Below the pieces are notes generated by a model. That model was given only the letters and a program-made list of their open reading frames with translations, did not search any database and had not been told where the DNA came from. A stretch of DNA of 64,000 bases from the NCBI RefSeq assembly GCF_036174265.1, contig NZ_CP108055.1:310001-374000 (forward strand), given 5' to 3'. The DNA is from Streptomyces sp. NBC_00285 (GTDB taxonomy: Bacteria; Actinomycetota; Actinomycetes; Streptomycetales; Streptomycetaceae). Below, in pieces: positions 26,639-34,631 of this stretch (position 1 is its first letter; every line of letters starts with the position of its first letter). The translations under genes and the position numbers were made by a program.

Positions 26639-27898
26639 ATGAGGCGGACGGCCGTGGTGGGCTCCGGTGTCGCGGGGCTGACCGCCGCGTACATTCTGGG
26701 CCGGACGCGACACGTCGTGCTCTACGAGGCCGATGACCGGCTCGGTGGGCACGCACACACGCATGAGCTGACGTCGTCGTACGACGGGCGGGTGCACCGC
26801 GTGGACTCCGGGTTCATCGTGCACAACCACCGCACCTACCCGAACCTGCTGCGGCTCTTCGACGAACTCGGCGTCACCACGCAGGAGTCGGAGATGAGCA
26901 TGTCGGTGCGGTGCGAGGGCTGCGGCCTGGAGTACGCCGGTGCACGCGGCCCCGCCGGACTGCTCGCCCGGCCCCGGGCACTCCTGCGCGGGTCGTATCT
27001 GCGGCTGCTGGTGGAGGTGCCTGCATTCCACCGGGCGGCAAGGCGGTTGCTGGCCTACGGCGGCGAGCAGGGCCTGACGCTGGGCGAGTTCCTGGACCGG
27101 GAGGGCTTCTCTGCCTATTTCCGCGCCCACTTCATGACACCTGTGGTGTCGGCGGTGTGGTCCTGCGACGCCGGCACCGCTCAGCGCTACCCGGCTTCCT
27201 ATCTGTTCCGCTTCCTGGAGCACCACGGGATGCTGTCGGTCGGCGGCTCGCCGGTGTGGCGCACGGTCACCGGCGGTTCCCGCGCGTACGTCGACCGGGT
27301 CGCCGAGCACATCGGTGAGATCCGCACCGGCACCCCCGTACGGGCCGTGCGCCGCCACGCCGGCGCTGCCGAGGTGACCGCGGCCGACGGCACCACGGAG
27401 TCGTACGACTCGGTGGTCGTTGCGGTCCATCCGGATCAGGCGCTGCGCCTGCTCGCCGATCCGACCGACCGGGAGCGGGAGGTGCTCGGCGCTTTTCGCT
27501 ACTCGCGCAACACCACCCTCCTGCACACCGACACCCGACTGCTGCCCCGCGCCCGAGGAGCCCGTGCCTCCTGGAACTACCTCATGCCGTCCTGCACGGC
27601 GGGCGCCGACCGGGTGCGGGTCAGCTACGACATGAACCGGCTGCAACGTCTCGACGCAGCCGAGGCGTTCGTCGTCACCCTCGGCGGCGAGGACCGCGTC
27701 GATCCCGGCCGGGTGCTGGCCCGCATGGTCTACGAACACCCCGTGTACACCCCGGAGTCGGTAGCCGCCCAGGGGCGGCTGCACGAGCTGGCCGGTGATG
27801 TCTGCGTGTTCGCGGGTGCCTATCACGGGTGGGGGTTCCACGAGGACGGCTGCCGGTCGGGCGTCGAGGCCGCCGCTGCGCTGGGAGCGCGCTGGTGA
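26639..27898 (+). CDS. FAD-dependent amine-oxidase-type protein (Rv0449c-like)
   Basis: This 419-residue flavoprotein has the dinucleotide motif VVGSGVAGLTAAYIL at residues 5-19, the RLGGHAHTH segment, and SGFIVHNHRTYPNLLRLFDE, all typical of the NAD/FAD-dependent oxidoreductases encoded beside DUF1365 and cyclopropane-fatty-acid synthase genes. It probably modifies a lipid. The ATG follows GGGAGGAAAGTGG. The first codons of DUF1365 overlap its stop, so they were one operon. In Mycobacterium tuberculosis the equivalent trio lies next to sigK. Confidence 0.9.
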   Translation: MRRTAVVGSGVAGLTAAYILGRTRHVVLYEADDRLGGHAHTHELTSSYDGRVHRVDSGFIVHNHRTYPNLLRLFDELGVTTQESEMSMSVRCEGCGLEYAGARGPAGLLARPRALLRGSYLRLLVEVPAFHRAARRLLAYGGEQGLTLGEFLDREGFSAYFRAHFMTPVVSAVWSCDAGTAQRYPASYLFRFLEHHGMLSVGGSPVWRTVTGGSRAYVDRVAEHIGEIRTGTPVRAVRRHAGAAEVTAADGTTESYDSVVVAVHPDQALRLLADPTDREREVLGAFRYSRNTTLLHTDTRLLPRARGARASWNYLMPSCTAGADRVRVSYDMNRLQRLDAAEAFVVTLGGEDRVDPGRVLARMVYEHPVYTPESVAAQGRLHELAGDVCVFAGAYHGWGFHEDGCRSGVEAAAALGARW

Positions 27899-27942
27899 AC
27901 GCCGCCCTGTACGCCTGCACGATCCGTCATCAGAGTCCTTTC
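27895..27942 (+). pseudogene. DUF1365 gene, first codons only
   Basis: A GTG overlapping the flavoprotein stop begins VNAALYACTIRHQ, matching the conserved N-terminus of DUF1365 proteins. After about 15 codons the sequence turns into the left part of a tnpB-bearing element. The remaining roughly 230 codons, and any following cyclopropane synthase gene, are absent from the right flank, so insertion was accompanied by deletion. Confidence 0.75.
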
Positions 27943-28084
27943 GTAGATACCCTCGCCTTTAGGTGGGGGAGGAAACGAAGCCCCTGCGGGGCAGGGCAGG
28001 GTGCGGGGTTTCGCCGTCAGAGCGAAAGACCGTGCTCTGACCCGCAGGTGTGAACTTCGCCTGTCCTGGCACTAGTTTGCGAGC

Positions 28085-29278
28085 GTGACCACGACGTGTG
28101 TGAAGCGGGCATTTAAGTGCCGCTTCTATCCCACGGACGAGCAGGCGGCTGAGCTGTCGCGCACGTTCGGCTGCGTCCGCAAGGTCTACAACCTGGCGCT
28201 CGCCGCCCGCACCGAGGCGTGGACGCGGCAGGAGCGGGTGAACTACAACGCCACCTCGGCGATGCTGACGGCGTGGAAGAAGACTGAGGAGCTGGCGTTT
28301 CTCAACGAGGTCTCGTCCGTTCCGCTCCAGCAGTGCCTTCGGCACCTCCAGGTTGCGTTCACCAGCTTCTTCGGCAAGCGTGCGAAGTACCCGCGCTTCA
28401 AGTCGAGGAAGAAGTCCCGCAGGTCCGCCGAATACACCACCAGCGGTTTCCGTTTCCGTGACGGCGCGCTGACTCTGGCCAAGATGCGCGGACACCTGGA
28501 CATCGTCTGGTCCCGGCCTCTGCCCCAGGGCGCGAAGCCGTCCACGGTGACCGTCTCGCAGGACGCGGCCGGACGCTGGTTCGTGTCGATGCTGTGCGAG
28601 GACCCGTCCGTGAAACCGCTCCCCGCCGCCGGCAACGCCGTGGGCGTGGATGTCGGCCTGGACCATCTGCTGACCCTGTCCACCGGGGAGAAGATTGCCA
28701 ACCCCCGGCACGAGCGCACCGACCGCGCCCGTCTTGCCCTGGCCCAGCGACGCATGGCGAAGAAGGCCAAGGGCTCGGCGAACCGGGCCAAGGCCCGCCG
28801 GAAGGTCGCCAAGATCCATGCCCGTATCGCCGACCGGCGTCGTGACGGGCTGCACAAACTGACTACTCGTCTCGTTCGTGAGAACCAAACGATCGTGATC
28901 GAGGACCTGACCGTGCGCACCATGGTCAAGAACCGGAGCCTGTCCCGCGCCATCAGCGATGCCGCGTGGTCGCAGTTCCGGAACCTGCTGGAGTACAAGG
29001 CCGCCTGGTACGGGCGGGAAGTGATCGCTGTGGACCGGTGGTTCCCCTCGTCCAAGCTGTGCTCCACCTGCGGCACCCTTAAGGAGAAGATGCCGCTGCA
29101 CATCCGCACGTGGACGTGCGACTGCGGCACGACCCACGACCGGGACGTGAACGCAGCGAAGAACCTGCTGGCCGCCGGACGGGCGGTGTCGGCCTGTGGA
29201 GCCGGTGTAAGACCTCAACGGAGTTCTCCGGACGGGCAGTCGGCGAAGAAACAGGAACCCTCACGGCGCGAGCCGTAG
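28085..29278 (+). CDS. tnpB: TnpB RNA-guided nuclease
   Basis: This 397-residue protein is a full-length TnpB. It has the N-terminal RAFKCRFYPTDEQ and FGCVRKVYNLAL helices, and split RuvC residues Asp189 (GVDVGLDHLL), Glu273 (IVIEDL) and Asp354 (DRDVNAAKN). A zinc finger (CSTCG, Cys326/329, and CDCG, Cys345/347) lies between the last two. All catalytic positions are intact. TnpB proteins cut DNA guided by an RNA transcribed across the gene's 3' end and the element's right end. The start is a GTG at 28085. Confidence 0.95.
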   Translation: MTTTCVKRAFKCRFYPTDEQAAELSRTFGCVRKVYNLALAARTEAWTRQERVNYNATSAMLTAWKKTEELAFLNEVSSVPLQQCLRHLQVAFTSFFGKRAKYPRFKSRKKSRRSAEYTTSGFRFRDGALTLAKMRGHLDIVWSRPLPQGAKPSTVTVSQDAAGRWFVSMLCEDPSVKPLPAAGNAVGVDVGLDHLLTLSTGEKIANPRHERTDRARLALAQRRMAKKAKGSANRAKARRKVAKIHARIADRRRDGLHKLTTRLVRENQTIVIEDLTVRTMVKNRSLSRAISDAAWSQFRNLLEYKAAWYGREVIAVDRWFPSSKLCSTCGTLKEKMPLHIRTWTCDCGTTHDRDVNAAKNLLAAGRAVSACGAGVRPQRSSPDGQSAKKQEPSRREP

Positions 29279-29282
29279 GAAT

Positions 29283-29302
29283 CCCCTCCCTTCAGGGAGG
29301 GG
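29283..29302 (+). ncRNA. Right-end hairpin, likely 3' scaffold of omega RNA
   Basis: CCCCTCCC-TTCA-GGGAGGGG is a perfect 8-bp stem just after the tnpB stop. In tnpB elements the guide RNA overlaps the tnpB 3' end and ends in a right-end structure whose downstream flank is the guide. By that model the guide would be the sequence immediately after the hairpin, from about 29303 on. The RNA role is inferred. Confidence 0.6.
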
Positions 29303-29397
29303 AGCGTCAATGCGGGTTCCTCTCGGCTTCGTTCTCGATGGGCTCTCAGTTCGTCAGACCCGGCCCGGACGCGTCTGTGACGCGGGGCCGGAAACCA

Positions 29398-29433
29398 ATC
29401 CGCGGGGCGCCACGCGTGTGGCACCCCGCGGAT
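29398..29433. terminator. Strong hairpin terminator after the fasciclin gene
   Basis: A 16-pair stem with one mismatch (ATCCGCGGGG-c-GCCAC / GTGGC-a-CCCCGCGGAT) closes a GCGT loop, 9 bp beyond the fasciclin stop. It would end the leftward molybdoenzyme-fasciclin transcript. Confidence 0.85.
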
Positions 29434-29442
29434 GACGCGGCG

Positions 29443-30102
29443 TCAGCTGGTGGGCATCAGGACGCTGTCGATGATGTAGACGGTGGCGTTGGCGGTCTGG
29501 ACGTTGCCGCAGACCACCTTGGCGGAGTCGTTGACGGTGTAGGACTGGCCGGAACCGGAGGTGGTGAGCTTCGCCTTCTCCAGGGTGTCGAAGGAGCCCT
29601 TCTCCAGGTCCTTCGGCGTGAGCTTCTGGCCCACCACGTGGTAGGTGAGGATCTTCGTCAGCTGTGCCTTGTCGTTCAGGACCTTGTCCAGGGTGGCCTT
29701 GGGAATCTTCGCGAAGGCGTCGTTGGTCGGCGCGAACACGGTGATGTTCTGGGCGTTGTTGAGAGTGTCGACCAGCCCGGCCTTCTTCACCGCGGCGACC
29801 AGCGTGGACAGTGCCGGGTTGTTGGAGGCGGCGGTGGCGACCGGGTCCTGGGCCATGCCGTCGAAGGAACCGGCACCGCTCGTGGGCACCGCCGAACAAG
29901 CCGAACCGAACGGCTTGTCCATGGCGGTGCTGCTGTCGGAGCCGGTCATGCTGTCGTCCGACGCGGAGGCGGACGCCGACGCCTTCGACGAGGAGTCCGA
30001 CGTGGTCGAGTCGGAGCCGCTGTCGGAGCAGGCGCTCAGGGCCAGGGGCAGGACGGCCGCGGCGGCCAGGGTCACGGCGGTACGGCGGATACGGGTGTTC
30101 AT
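29443..30102 (-). CDS. Fasciclin-domain lipoprotein (MPT70/MPT83-like)
   Basis: This 219-residue secreted protein has a signal peptide with lipobox LALSACSDSG and a Ser/Ala/Asp-rich linker (about 24-62). A single FAS1 domain follows, with ITVFAPTNDAF and LTYHVVGQKL as the two conserved FAS1 boxes and VYIIDSVLMP at the end. It should be anchored on the outer face of the membrane. I start at the ATG 30102 behind AGGAGA rather than the longer frame at 30144. It follows the molybdoenzyme gene by 69 bp. In mycobacteria, mpt70 and mpt83 encode the same type of protein and are major SigK targets. Confidence 0.93.
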   Translation of the reverse strand: MNTRIRRTAVTLAAAAVLPLALSACSDSGSDSTTSDSSSKASASASASDDSMTGSDSSTAMDKPFGSACSAVPTSGAGSFDGMAQDPVATAASNNPALSTLVAAVKKAGLVDTLNNAQNITVFAPTNDAFAKIPKATLDKVLNDKAQLTKILTYHVVGQKLTPKDLEKGSFDTLEKAKLTTSGSGQSYTVNDSAKVVCGNVQTANATVYIIDSVLMPTS

Positions 30103-30171
30103 GGTGTTTCTCCTGTTGGTTGACGCAGCCTGAGCTGCCTTCATGGGGAAAGGGAACGGTGGCTTGGGGGG

Positions 30172-31773
30172 TCAGTCGACGGTCACGACAACGGAGTGCC
30201 ATCCACTGGCGCCGTCGGGGATGGTGCGGGTGCGTTTCTCGGTCTGCACCGCGCCGGTGCGGTCGGTGGCGCGCACGGTGAGGGTGTGGCCGCCCTTGGT
30301 GGCCTGCCAGGGGAAGGTCCACTGGCGCCAGGTGTCGCGGGAGTCCTCGGTGGCGAGCCGGGCTTGCTGCCAGGGGCCGTCGTCCACGCGGACCTCGACT
30401 GTGTCGATGCCGCGGTGCTGGGCCCAGGCGACGCCGGCGACCATCACGGTGCCCGCCGTGGGCCGTGCGAACGGCTTGGGCGTGTCGATGCGCGACTGCG
30501 TCTTGACGGGCGCCGTGCGGGCCCATCCGCGCTTGACCCAGTAGGGGTCGTAGGAGTCGAACGTGGTGAGCTCGATGTCCTTGATCCACTTGCAGGCGGA
30601 GACGAAGCCGTACAGGCCGGGCACCACCATGCGGACCGGGAAGCCGTGGGTGAAGGGCAGGGGTTCGCCGTTCATGCCGAGGGCGAGGAGGGCGTCGCGG
30701 CCGTCCATCACGTCCTCGACCGGGCTGCCGATCGTCATGCCGTCCACCGAGCGGGCGACCAACTGGTCGGCGGGCCCGCCCTTCGAGGGCGGCTTGACCC
30801 CGCACTCGGCCAGCAGATCGGCCAGCCGTACGCCGATCCAGCGGGCGTTGCCGACGTAGGGGCCGCCGACCTCGTTGGAGACACAGGTCAGCGTGATGTC
30901 CCGCTCGACCAGGTCACGGCCCAGGAGATCGTCGTATGAGAGCGTGACCGGACGGCTGACTCCCTTGCCGTGGATCCGCAGCTTCCAGGTCGTCGCGTCC
31001 ACCCTGGGCACCACGAGGGCGGTGTCGACGCGGTAGAAGTCCGCGTTGGGCGTGACGAACGGGCTGAGGCCGGGCAGCCGCGGTCCCGCGCCCTTCGGCA
31101 CGGCGGGGGCGGGGGATGCGGGCGCGGGCAGCACCACGTTGCGCCGGGAGGCGACCGCGTCCCGGCCGCCGGCTCCGGCCAGGGCACGGCCCAGCAGCCC
31201 GGCGCCCGCCGACGCCACGGCCGCGGTGCTGGCCGCGATCACGAAGCCGCGGCGGTCCCAGTCGCCTCCGGGCGGGACCGTCGGGGGCGCGTGGGGTTCC
31301 GTGCGGGGTTCGAGGCGGCCCGTGAGCACATACAGGAGCACGGCTGCGGCGACGGCCCCCGCCGCTGAGGGCAGCGCGTCCGTGACACCGGCCGAGTCGG
31401 GTCTTCCGGTCGCCGCGAGCGCCCCCACGGCCCCGAACAGCAGCACACCGGCCGCGGCCGTACGGCGAAACCACAGTCCGGCGATTCCCAGGGATACCGC
31501 GAAAAGCGCAAGGACCGCGAGAATTCCAAGCTGGAGAACCAATTTGTCGTCGGCGCCGAAATTCCGGATCGCCCAGTCCTTGACCGCGGCGGGCGTGCGG
31601 TCGATCGCGGCGCCGCCGACGGCGACGACGGGACCGGCCTGCGGGCGGACCGCGCCCGCCACGGCCTCGGCGACCGCAAGCGCGGCACACCCGGCCAGCG
31701 CACCGCTGAGCGCGCCCAGCAGCAGCCGCACCGGACCGGGCCGGCGGCGGGGATTCTTCTCGTTCTCGGTCAC
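30172..31773 (-). CDS. Membrane molybdopterin oxidoreductase (sulfite-oxidase family)
   Basis: This 533-residue protein has three or four N-terminal membrane helices (about 15-40, 78-103, 106-122, 138-151) and a helix after DRRGFV near 174. An oxidoreductase molybdopterin domain follows, with the cofactor ligand Cys297 in TLTCVSNEVGG and FTHGFPVRMVVPGLYGFVSA. A C-terminal Mo-co dimerisation-like Ig domain (about 430-533) completes it. It probably reduces or oxidises a small substrate at the cell surface. An ATG at 31818 is possible, but a SigK-type promoter lies inside that extension, so the GTG at 31773 is preferred and the mRNA would be leaderless. Confidence 0.9.
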   Translation of the reverse strand: MTENEKNPRRRPGPVRLLLGALSGALAGCAALAVAEAVAGAVRPQAGPVVAVGGAAIDRTPAAVKDWAIRNFGADDKLVLQLGILAVLALFAVSLGIAGLWFRRTAAAGVLLFGAVGALAATGRPDSAGVTDALPSAAGAVAAAVLLYVLTGRLEPRTEPHAPPTVPPGGDWDRRGFVIAASTAAVASAGAGLLGRALAGAGGRDAVASRRNVVLPAPASPAPAVPKGAGPRLPGLSPFVTPNADFYRVDTALVVPRVDATTWKLRIHGKGVSRPVTLSYDDLLGRDLVERDITLTCVSNEVGGPYVGNARWIGVRLADLLAECGVKPPSKGGPADQLVARSVDGMTIGSPVEDVMDGRDALLALGMNGEPLPFTHGFPVRMVVPGLYGFVSACKWIKDIELTTFDSYDPYWVKRGWARTAPVKTQSRIDTPKPFARPTAGTVMVAGVAWAQHRGIDTVEVRVDDGPWQQARLATEDSRDTWRQWTFPWQATKGGHTLTVRATDRTGAVQTEKRTRTIPDGASGWHSVVVTVD

Positions 31774-31779
31774 GTGGGG

Positions 31780-31808
31780 AATCCGGTCCTGAACTCCCGC
31801 CGGATTGG
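31780..31808 (-). promoter_or_regulatory. SigK-type promoter of the molybdoenzyme-fasciclin operon
   Basis: Reading leftward, CCAATCC (31808-31802), 16 bp, then CGGATT (31785-31780). The GTG start at 31773 sits 6-7 bases after the -10 box, right where transcription should begin, predicting a leaderless transcript. Confidence 0.75.
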
Positions 31809-31842
31809 TCTCACCCACGATCGGATGAATTTTCTTTTCCCA

Positions 31843-31872
31843 CCAATCCGCGCCCGCCTTCGGCTACGGATC
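31843..31872 (+). promoter_or_regulatory. Variant SigK-type promoter toward the ECF sigma gene
   Basis: CCAATCC (31843-31849) is followed after 17 bp by CGGATC (31867-31872), one base longer and one base different from the three other copies. It points to the ECF gene at 32051 and would leave a leader of about 170 bases. Confidence 0.4.
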
Positions 31873-32050
31873 ACCTGTAAAACGTCTTTTCATTTCACCG
31901 GTCGTCGACTGTGACGGCGGTCGTCGGCATCCGTCGGGCCCTCTCGGCCCGAAGTCCCGCGTAACGGAGACCGCGCCGCGGTGTCCAACCTTCGGAACAC
32001 CGGCCTTGGAAAGACCGGCTTTCGAAAGACCGGACGAGAGGAGCCGCCCA

Positions 32051-32650
32051 GTGGCGGGGGCCCGCACACCGAGCGCACCACCCGACAGCGCACCACCGAA
32101 CACCCGGCTCGACACGGACGACGCCCTGCTGACGGTCCGTGCCGCGGAGGGTGACGAGGACGCCTTCGCCGTGCTCGTGCAACGGCACGCGCCGTCGCTC
32201 ACCCGCCTCGCCACCCGACTGCTCGGCACCCGGACCGAGGCCGAGGACGCGGTCCAGGACGCCTTCCTCAGCGCCTGGCGGCGGCTGCCCGAGTTCCAGG
32301 GGCGCTCCTCCTTCGGCACCTGGATATACCGGATCGTCACCAACCGCTGCCTGAACGTGCTGCGCTCCCGCAGGCCCACAGCCCCACTGGAGGCGGTCGG
32401 AGACGTGCCCGCAGCCGAGCACAGCACGTCCCCGGCCCGGATCACCGAGGGCCGCGACGCGGTACGTGAACTGCGCGGAGCCCTCGACCTGCTCTCGGCC
32501 GAACAGCGCGCCTGCTGGGTGCTGCGGGAACTGGACGGCCGCTCCTACGAGTTCGTCGCGGACGCGGTCGGCATCAGCCAGGAGGCCGTGAGGGCCCGGG
32601 TCTTTCGTGCCCGCCGTTGTCTGACACAAGCACTGGGGGCCTGGCGATGA
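32051..32650 (+). CDS. ECF sigma factor
   Basis: This 199-residue RNA polymerase sigma factor has region 2 (EDAFAVLVQRHAPSLTRLAT, TEAEDAVQDAFLSAWRRLPE, FGTWIYRIVTNRCLNVLRSR) and region 4 (LLSAEQRACWVLRELDGRSY, VADAVGISQEAVRARVFRAR). I prefer the GTG at 32051, behind GAGAGGAGCC, to the longer frame from 32006. Its stop overlaps the next gene (ATGA), whose product carries a zinc anti-sigma motif. It is distinct from the SigK-like factor 2.6 kb away. Confidence 0.93.
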   Translation: MAGARTPSAPPDSAPPNTRLDTDDALLTVRAAEGDEDAFAVLVQRHAPSLTRLATRLLGTRTEAEDAVQDAFLSAWRRLPEFQGRSSFGTWIYRIVTNRCLNVLRSRRPTAPLEAVGDVPAAEHSTSPARITEGRDAVRELRGALDLLSAEQRACWVLRELDGRSYEFVADAVGISQEAVRARVFRARRCLTQALGAWR

Positions 32651-33267
32651 CCGACCGGACCGACCCACCGCACGGCACGTCCACCCACGAGGACGGCGAC
32701 GAACTCCTGCCGTGCGGACGGCTGCTGTCCCGAGCCTGGGCCGACTGGGAGGACCAGTCGGACAATACCCACCCGCGAACCTGCCCGCACTGCCGAAAGG
32801 CGGTGCGCGGGCTCGACGAACTGGAGTCCGCGGTACGCGGGCTGCGCACCGAGACGGCGGACACCGGCTCCTACGACACCGAGCCGCTGACCCGGCGGAT
32901 CATGGACGTGGTCCGCCTCGAACTGCGGCCGGGCCGCCCCCTGCCGCTCGGCGAACCCGCCGAGGACCTGTGGATCATGGAAGCGGTCGCAGCCCGCGCC
33001 CTGCGCACCGCGGCGGAAACGGTCCCGGGCGTCCGCGCCGGATCCTGCCGCCTTCTCGACGTCCACGAGGACGGCACGGTCGAGGTCCGCCTCGACATCC
33101 ACGCCCCGCCCGGCGTCCCCCTGCCCGACCTCACCGCGCAGGTGCGGGAACAGGTGCGGCGGGCCGCCCACCGCGCCCTGGGCATGGTCATAACGGCCGT
33201 GCACATCCAAGTCACCGACCTGGCCCACCCAGCAGCCGACGACGACCGGGAAGGCCCTACGCCATGA
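32647..33267 (+). CDS. Zinc-motif anti-sigma/Asp23-like fusion protein
   Basis: This 206-residue protein has an N-terminal HX3CX2C motif (His42, Cys46, Cys49 in HPRTCPHC), the signature of zinc-binding anti-sigma domains. The C-terminal half (about 95-195) resembles the Asp23/Gls24 envelope-stress domain (VPGVRAGSCRLL, VEVRLDIHAPPGVPLPDLTA, VREQVRRAAHRALGM). It has no membrane helix. Coupling by ATGA overlap to the ECF gene suggests it controls that sigma; this is inferred. The next gene encodes another Asp23-like protein. Confidence 0.7.
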   Translation: MTDRTDPPHGTSTHEDGDELLPCGRLLSRAWADWEDQSDNTHPRTCPHCRKAVRGLDELESAVRGLRTETADTGSYDTEPLTRRIMDVVRLELRPGRPLPLGEPAEDLWIMEAVAARALRTAAETVPGVRAGSCRLLDVHEDGTVEVRLDIHAPPGVPLPDLTAQVREQVRRAAHRALGMVITAVHIQVTDLAHPAADDDREGPTP

Positions 33268-33617
33268 CCGAGCACACCGCGAGGACCCCGCACCGCACGC
33301 TGGCCGAGGAGGTCGCCGGCGCCGTGACAGAGGTACCGGGGGTCGCCTTCCTACGGCCCGGTCTGGCCGACCGGCTGCGCACGACGCTGGCCCGCACCAC
33401 GCCGGCCCGCCCCGCGCCGCACCCTGCCGGGGTCCGGATGACCCGCCCGGACAGCGAGGGGCCCTGGCACGTCGAGATCCACGTCGTGGCGCTCCGGCAG
33501 GGGCGGACCGTGGACGTGGCCCGCGCTGTCCGCGACGCCGTCGGGCATCGCCTGGATGTCCTGGCCCCCGCCGCGTTTCCGCCCCGGGTCACCGTGACGA
33601 TCACCGGGCTCCTCTGA
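33264..33617 (+). CDS. Asp23/Gls24-like small protein
   Basis: This 117-residue protein has a pattern typical of actinobacterial Asp23-family members: AEEVAGAVTEVPGVAFLRPG at the start and VEIHVVALRQGRTVDVARAV in the second half, ending PPRVTVTITGLL. It overlaps the preceding gene by ATGA. Such proteins associate with the membrane and envelope stress in Firmicutes; the role here is unknown. The 261 bp that follow, up to the convergent anti-sigma gene, show no gene. Confidence 0.75.
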   Translation: MTEHTARTPHRTLAEEVAGAVTEVPGVAFLRPGLADRLRTTLARTTPARPAPHPAGVRMTRPDSEGPWHVEIHVVALRQGRTVDVARAVRDAVGHRLDVLAPAAFPPRVTVTITGLL

Positions 33618-33878
33618 GGCCGGTCCCCTGCGGGGCGCAGGTTCGGTCGCCATCAACGGCGCCGCGACGATCCGCTCCCCGGTGAGCCGCCACGCCCGGC
33701 GCAGCCGGACATGCTCCCCGAGACCCGACACCGGTGCTCTGCCGTCCCGGCAGCGACGACGGGTACCAACTGCCGAGGCAGAACACCGGCCGTCATGACG
33801 TCCGACCACCCGCCGGCACATGCTGCGACTTCACGTCATGCCATGCACCCCTGTGCCGTAGAGCACTGCCCCTCGCCG

Positions 33879-34631
33879 TCAGCCAGGAAGGGCCATCAGG
33901 GCGATCGGCGTGGTGGTGGGCTGTTGTGAGCCGCCGCTGGGTTCGACGGTGACACCCATGCCCGACGCCCCGTCGACGTCGCCCCGCATCAGGACGGCCT
34001 GGTCACCGCGGTCCGGGTCCATCAGCCCGGCCGACCGCATGGTCCCGCCGTCGTCGAACCACAGCTGGTAGACCCTCCCGGAGGGCGGACGGTCCATCCC
34101 CGAGACGACGAACACGGCCCTGTCCCGGCTGCGGGAGACGACGACCGCACCGGTGGCACCGCCGGCCAGGCCGGCGGCACGGGTCCTGGCGTCCGGCGCC
34201 GCCAGTACCGCGGCGATCTCATCGGACGTCCGGGAAACCTGACGTGCCTGGGCACCGGCCTCCTCGGCTCGCTGGTGCTGCCACAGGGTTGTCCCGCCGA
34301 GCGCCGCGGCCGCCGCGAGGCAGGCGGCGAGCGCCCACCGGGACAGCAGCCGAGCCCTCAGCCCGGCACGTACCGCAAGGACCCGGGCGGGCGTGCCGGG
34401 CGCCTCCTGGCGGACGGTGGTGATCCGGTGCAGCACCTGCTCGCGCAGTGCCGGAGCCGCAGCCGTGGCCACGGCCAGTCCCAGACGCGCGGCCGTCGCG
34501 CCCAACTCGGCCGATTCCTGCGCGCACGGCTCGCAGCCCGCCAGGTGCCGTTCGAACGAAGCGTTCTCCTCGTCCGACAGGGCGTGCAGGGCGTACGCGC
34601 CTGTCAGCCGGTGCAGGTCGATGGTCCTCAC
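33879..34631 (-). CDS. rskA: RskA-type anti-sigma factor
   Basis: This 250-residue single-pass membrane protein has a cytoplasmic zinc-type anti-sigma domain (TGAYALHALSDEE, then HLAGCEPC with His29, Cys33, Cys36). One membrane helix follows near residues 100-120 (WALAACLAAAAALGGTTLW), then an extracytoplasmic RskA domain (VYQLWFDDGGTMRSAGLM near 200). It should hold the SigK-like factor at the membrane until proteolysed. Its GTG overlaps the sigma stop by four bases. Length and order match mycobacterial RskA. Confidence 0.92.
   Translation of the reverse strand: MRTIDLHRLTGAYALHALSDEENASFERHLAGCEPCAQESAELGATAARLGLAVATAAAPALREQVLHRITTVRQEAPGTPARVLAVRAGLRARLLSRWALAACLAAAAALGGTTLWQHQRAEEAGAQARQVSRTSDEIAAVLAAPDARTRAAGLAGGATGAVVVSRSRDRAVFVVSGMDRPPSGRVYQLWFDDGGTMRSAGLMDPDRGDQAVLMRGDVDGASGMGVTVEPSGGSQQPTTTPIALMALPG

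Larger units (their letters stand above)
27943..29302 (+). mobile_element. IS200/IS605-type element carrying only tnpB
   Basis: The segment spans from the DUF1365 break to a terminal hairpin just after tnpB. No tnpA (Y1 transposase) is present, so movement would need one in trans. A left-side hairpin GCCCC-TGC-GGGGC (27980-27992) precedes tnpB and a strong right hairpin follows it. The exact left boundary is uncertain by several bases. Confidence 0.75.

Noticed and set aside
29394..29400. A CCAATCC box read across 29395-29401
   Set aside because: It has no CGGATT at 16-17 bp and lies in the stem of the fasciclin terminator.
30172..31818. ATG 31818 as start of the molybdoenzyme
   Set aside because: The SigK-type promoter lies within the extension and the first 15 residues show no homology-like character.
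33618..33878. Possible small genes between the Asp23-like and RskA genes
   Set aside because: Frames on both strands lack ribosome sites and coding character; it is a convergent intergenic gap.
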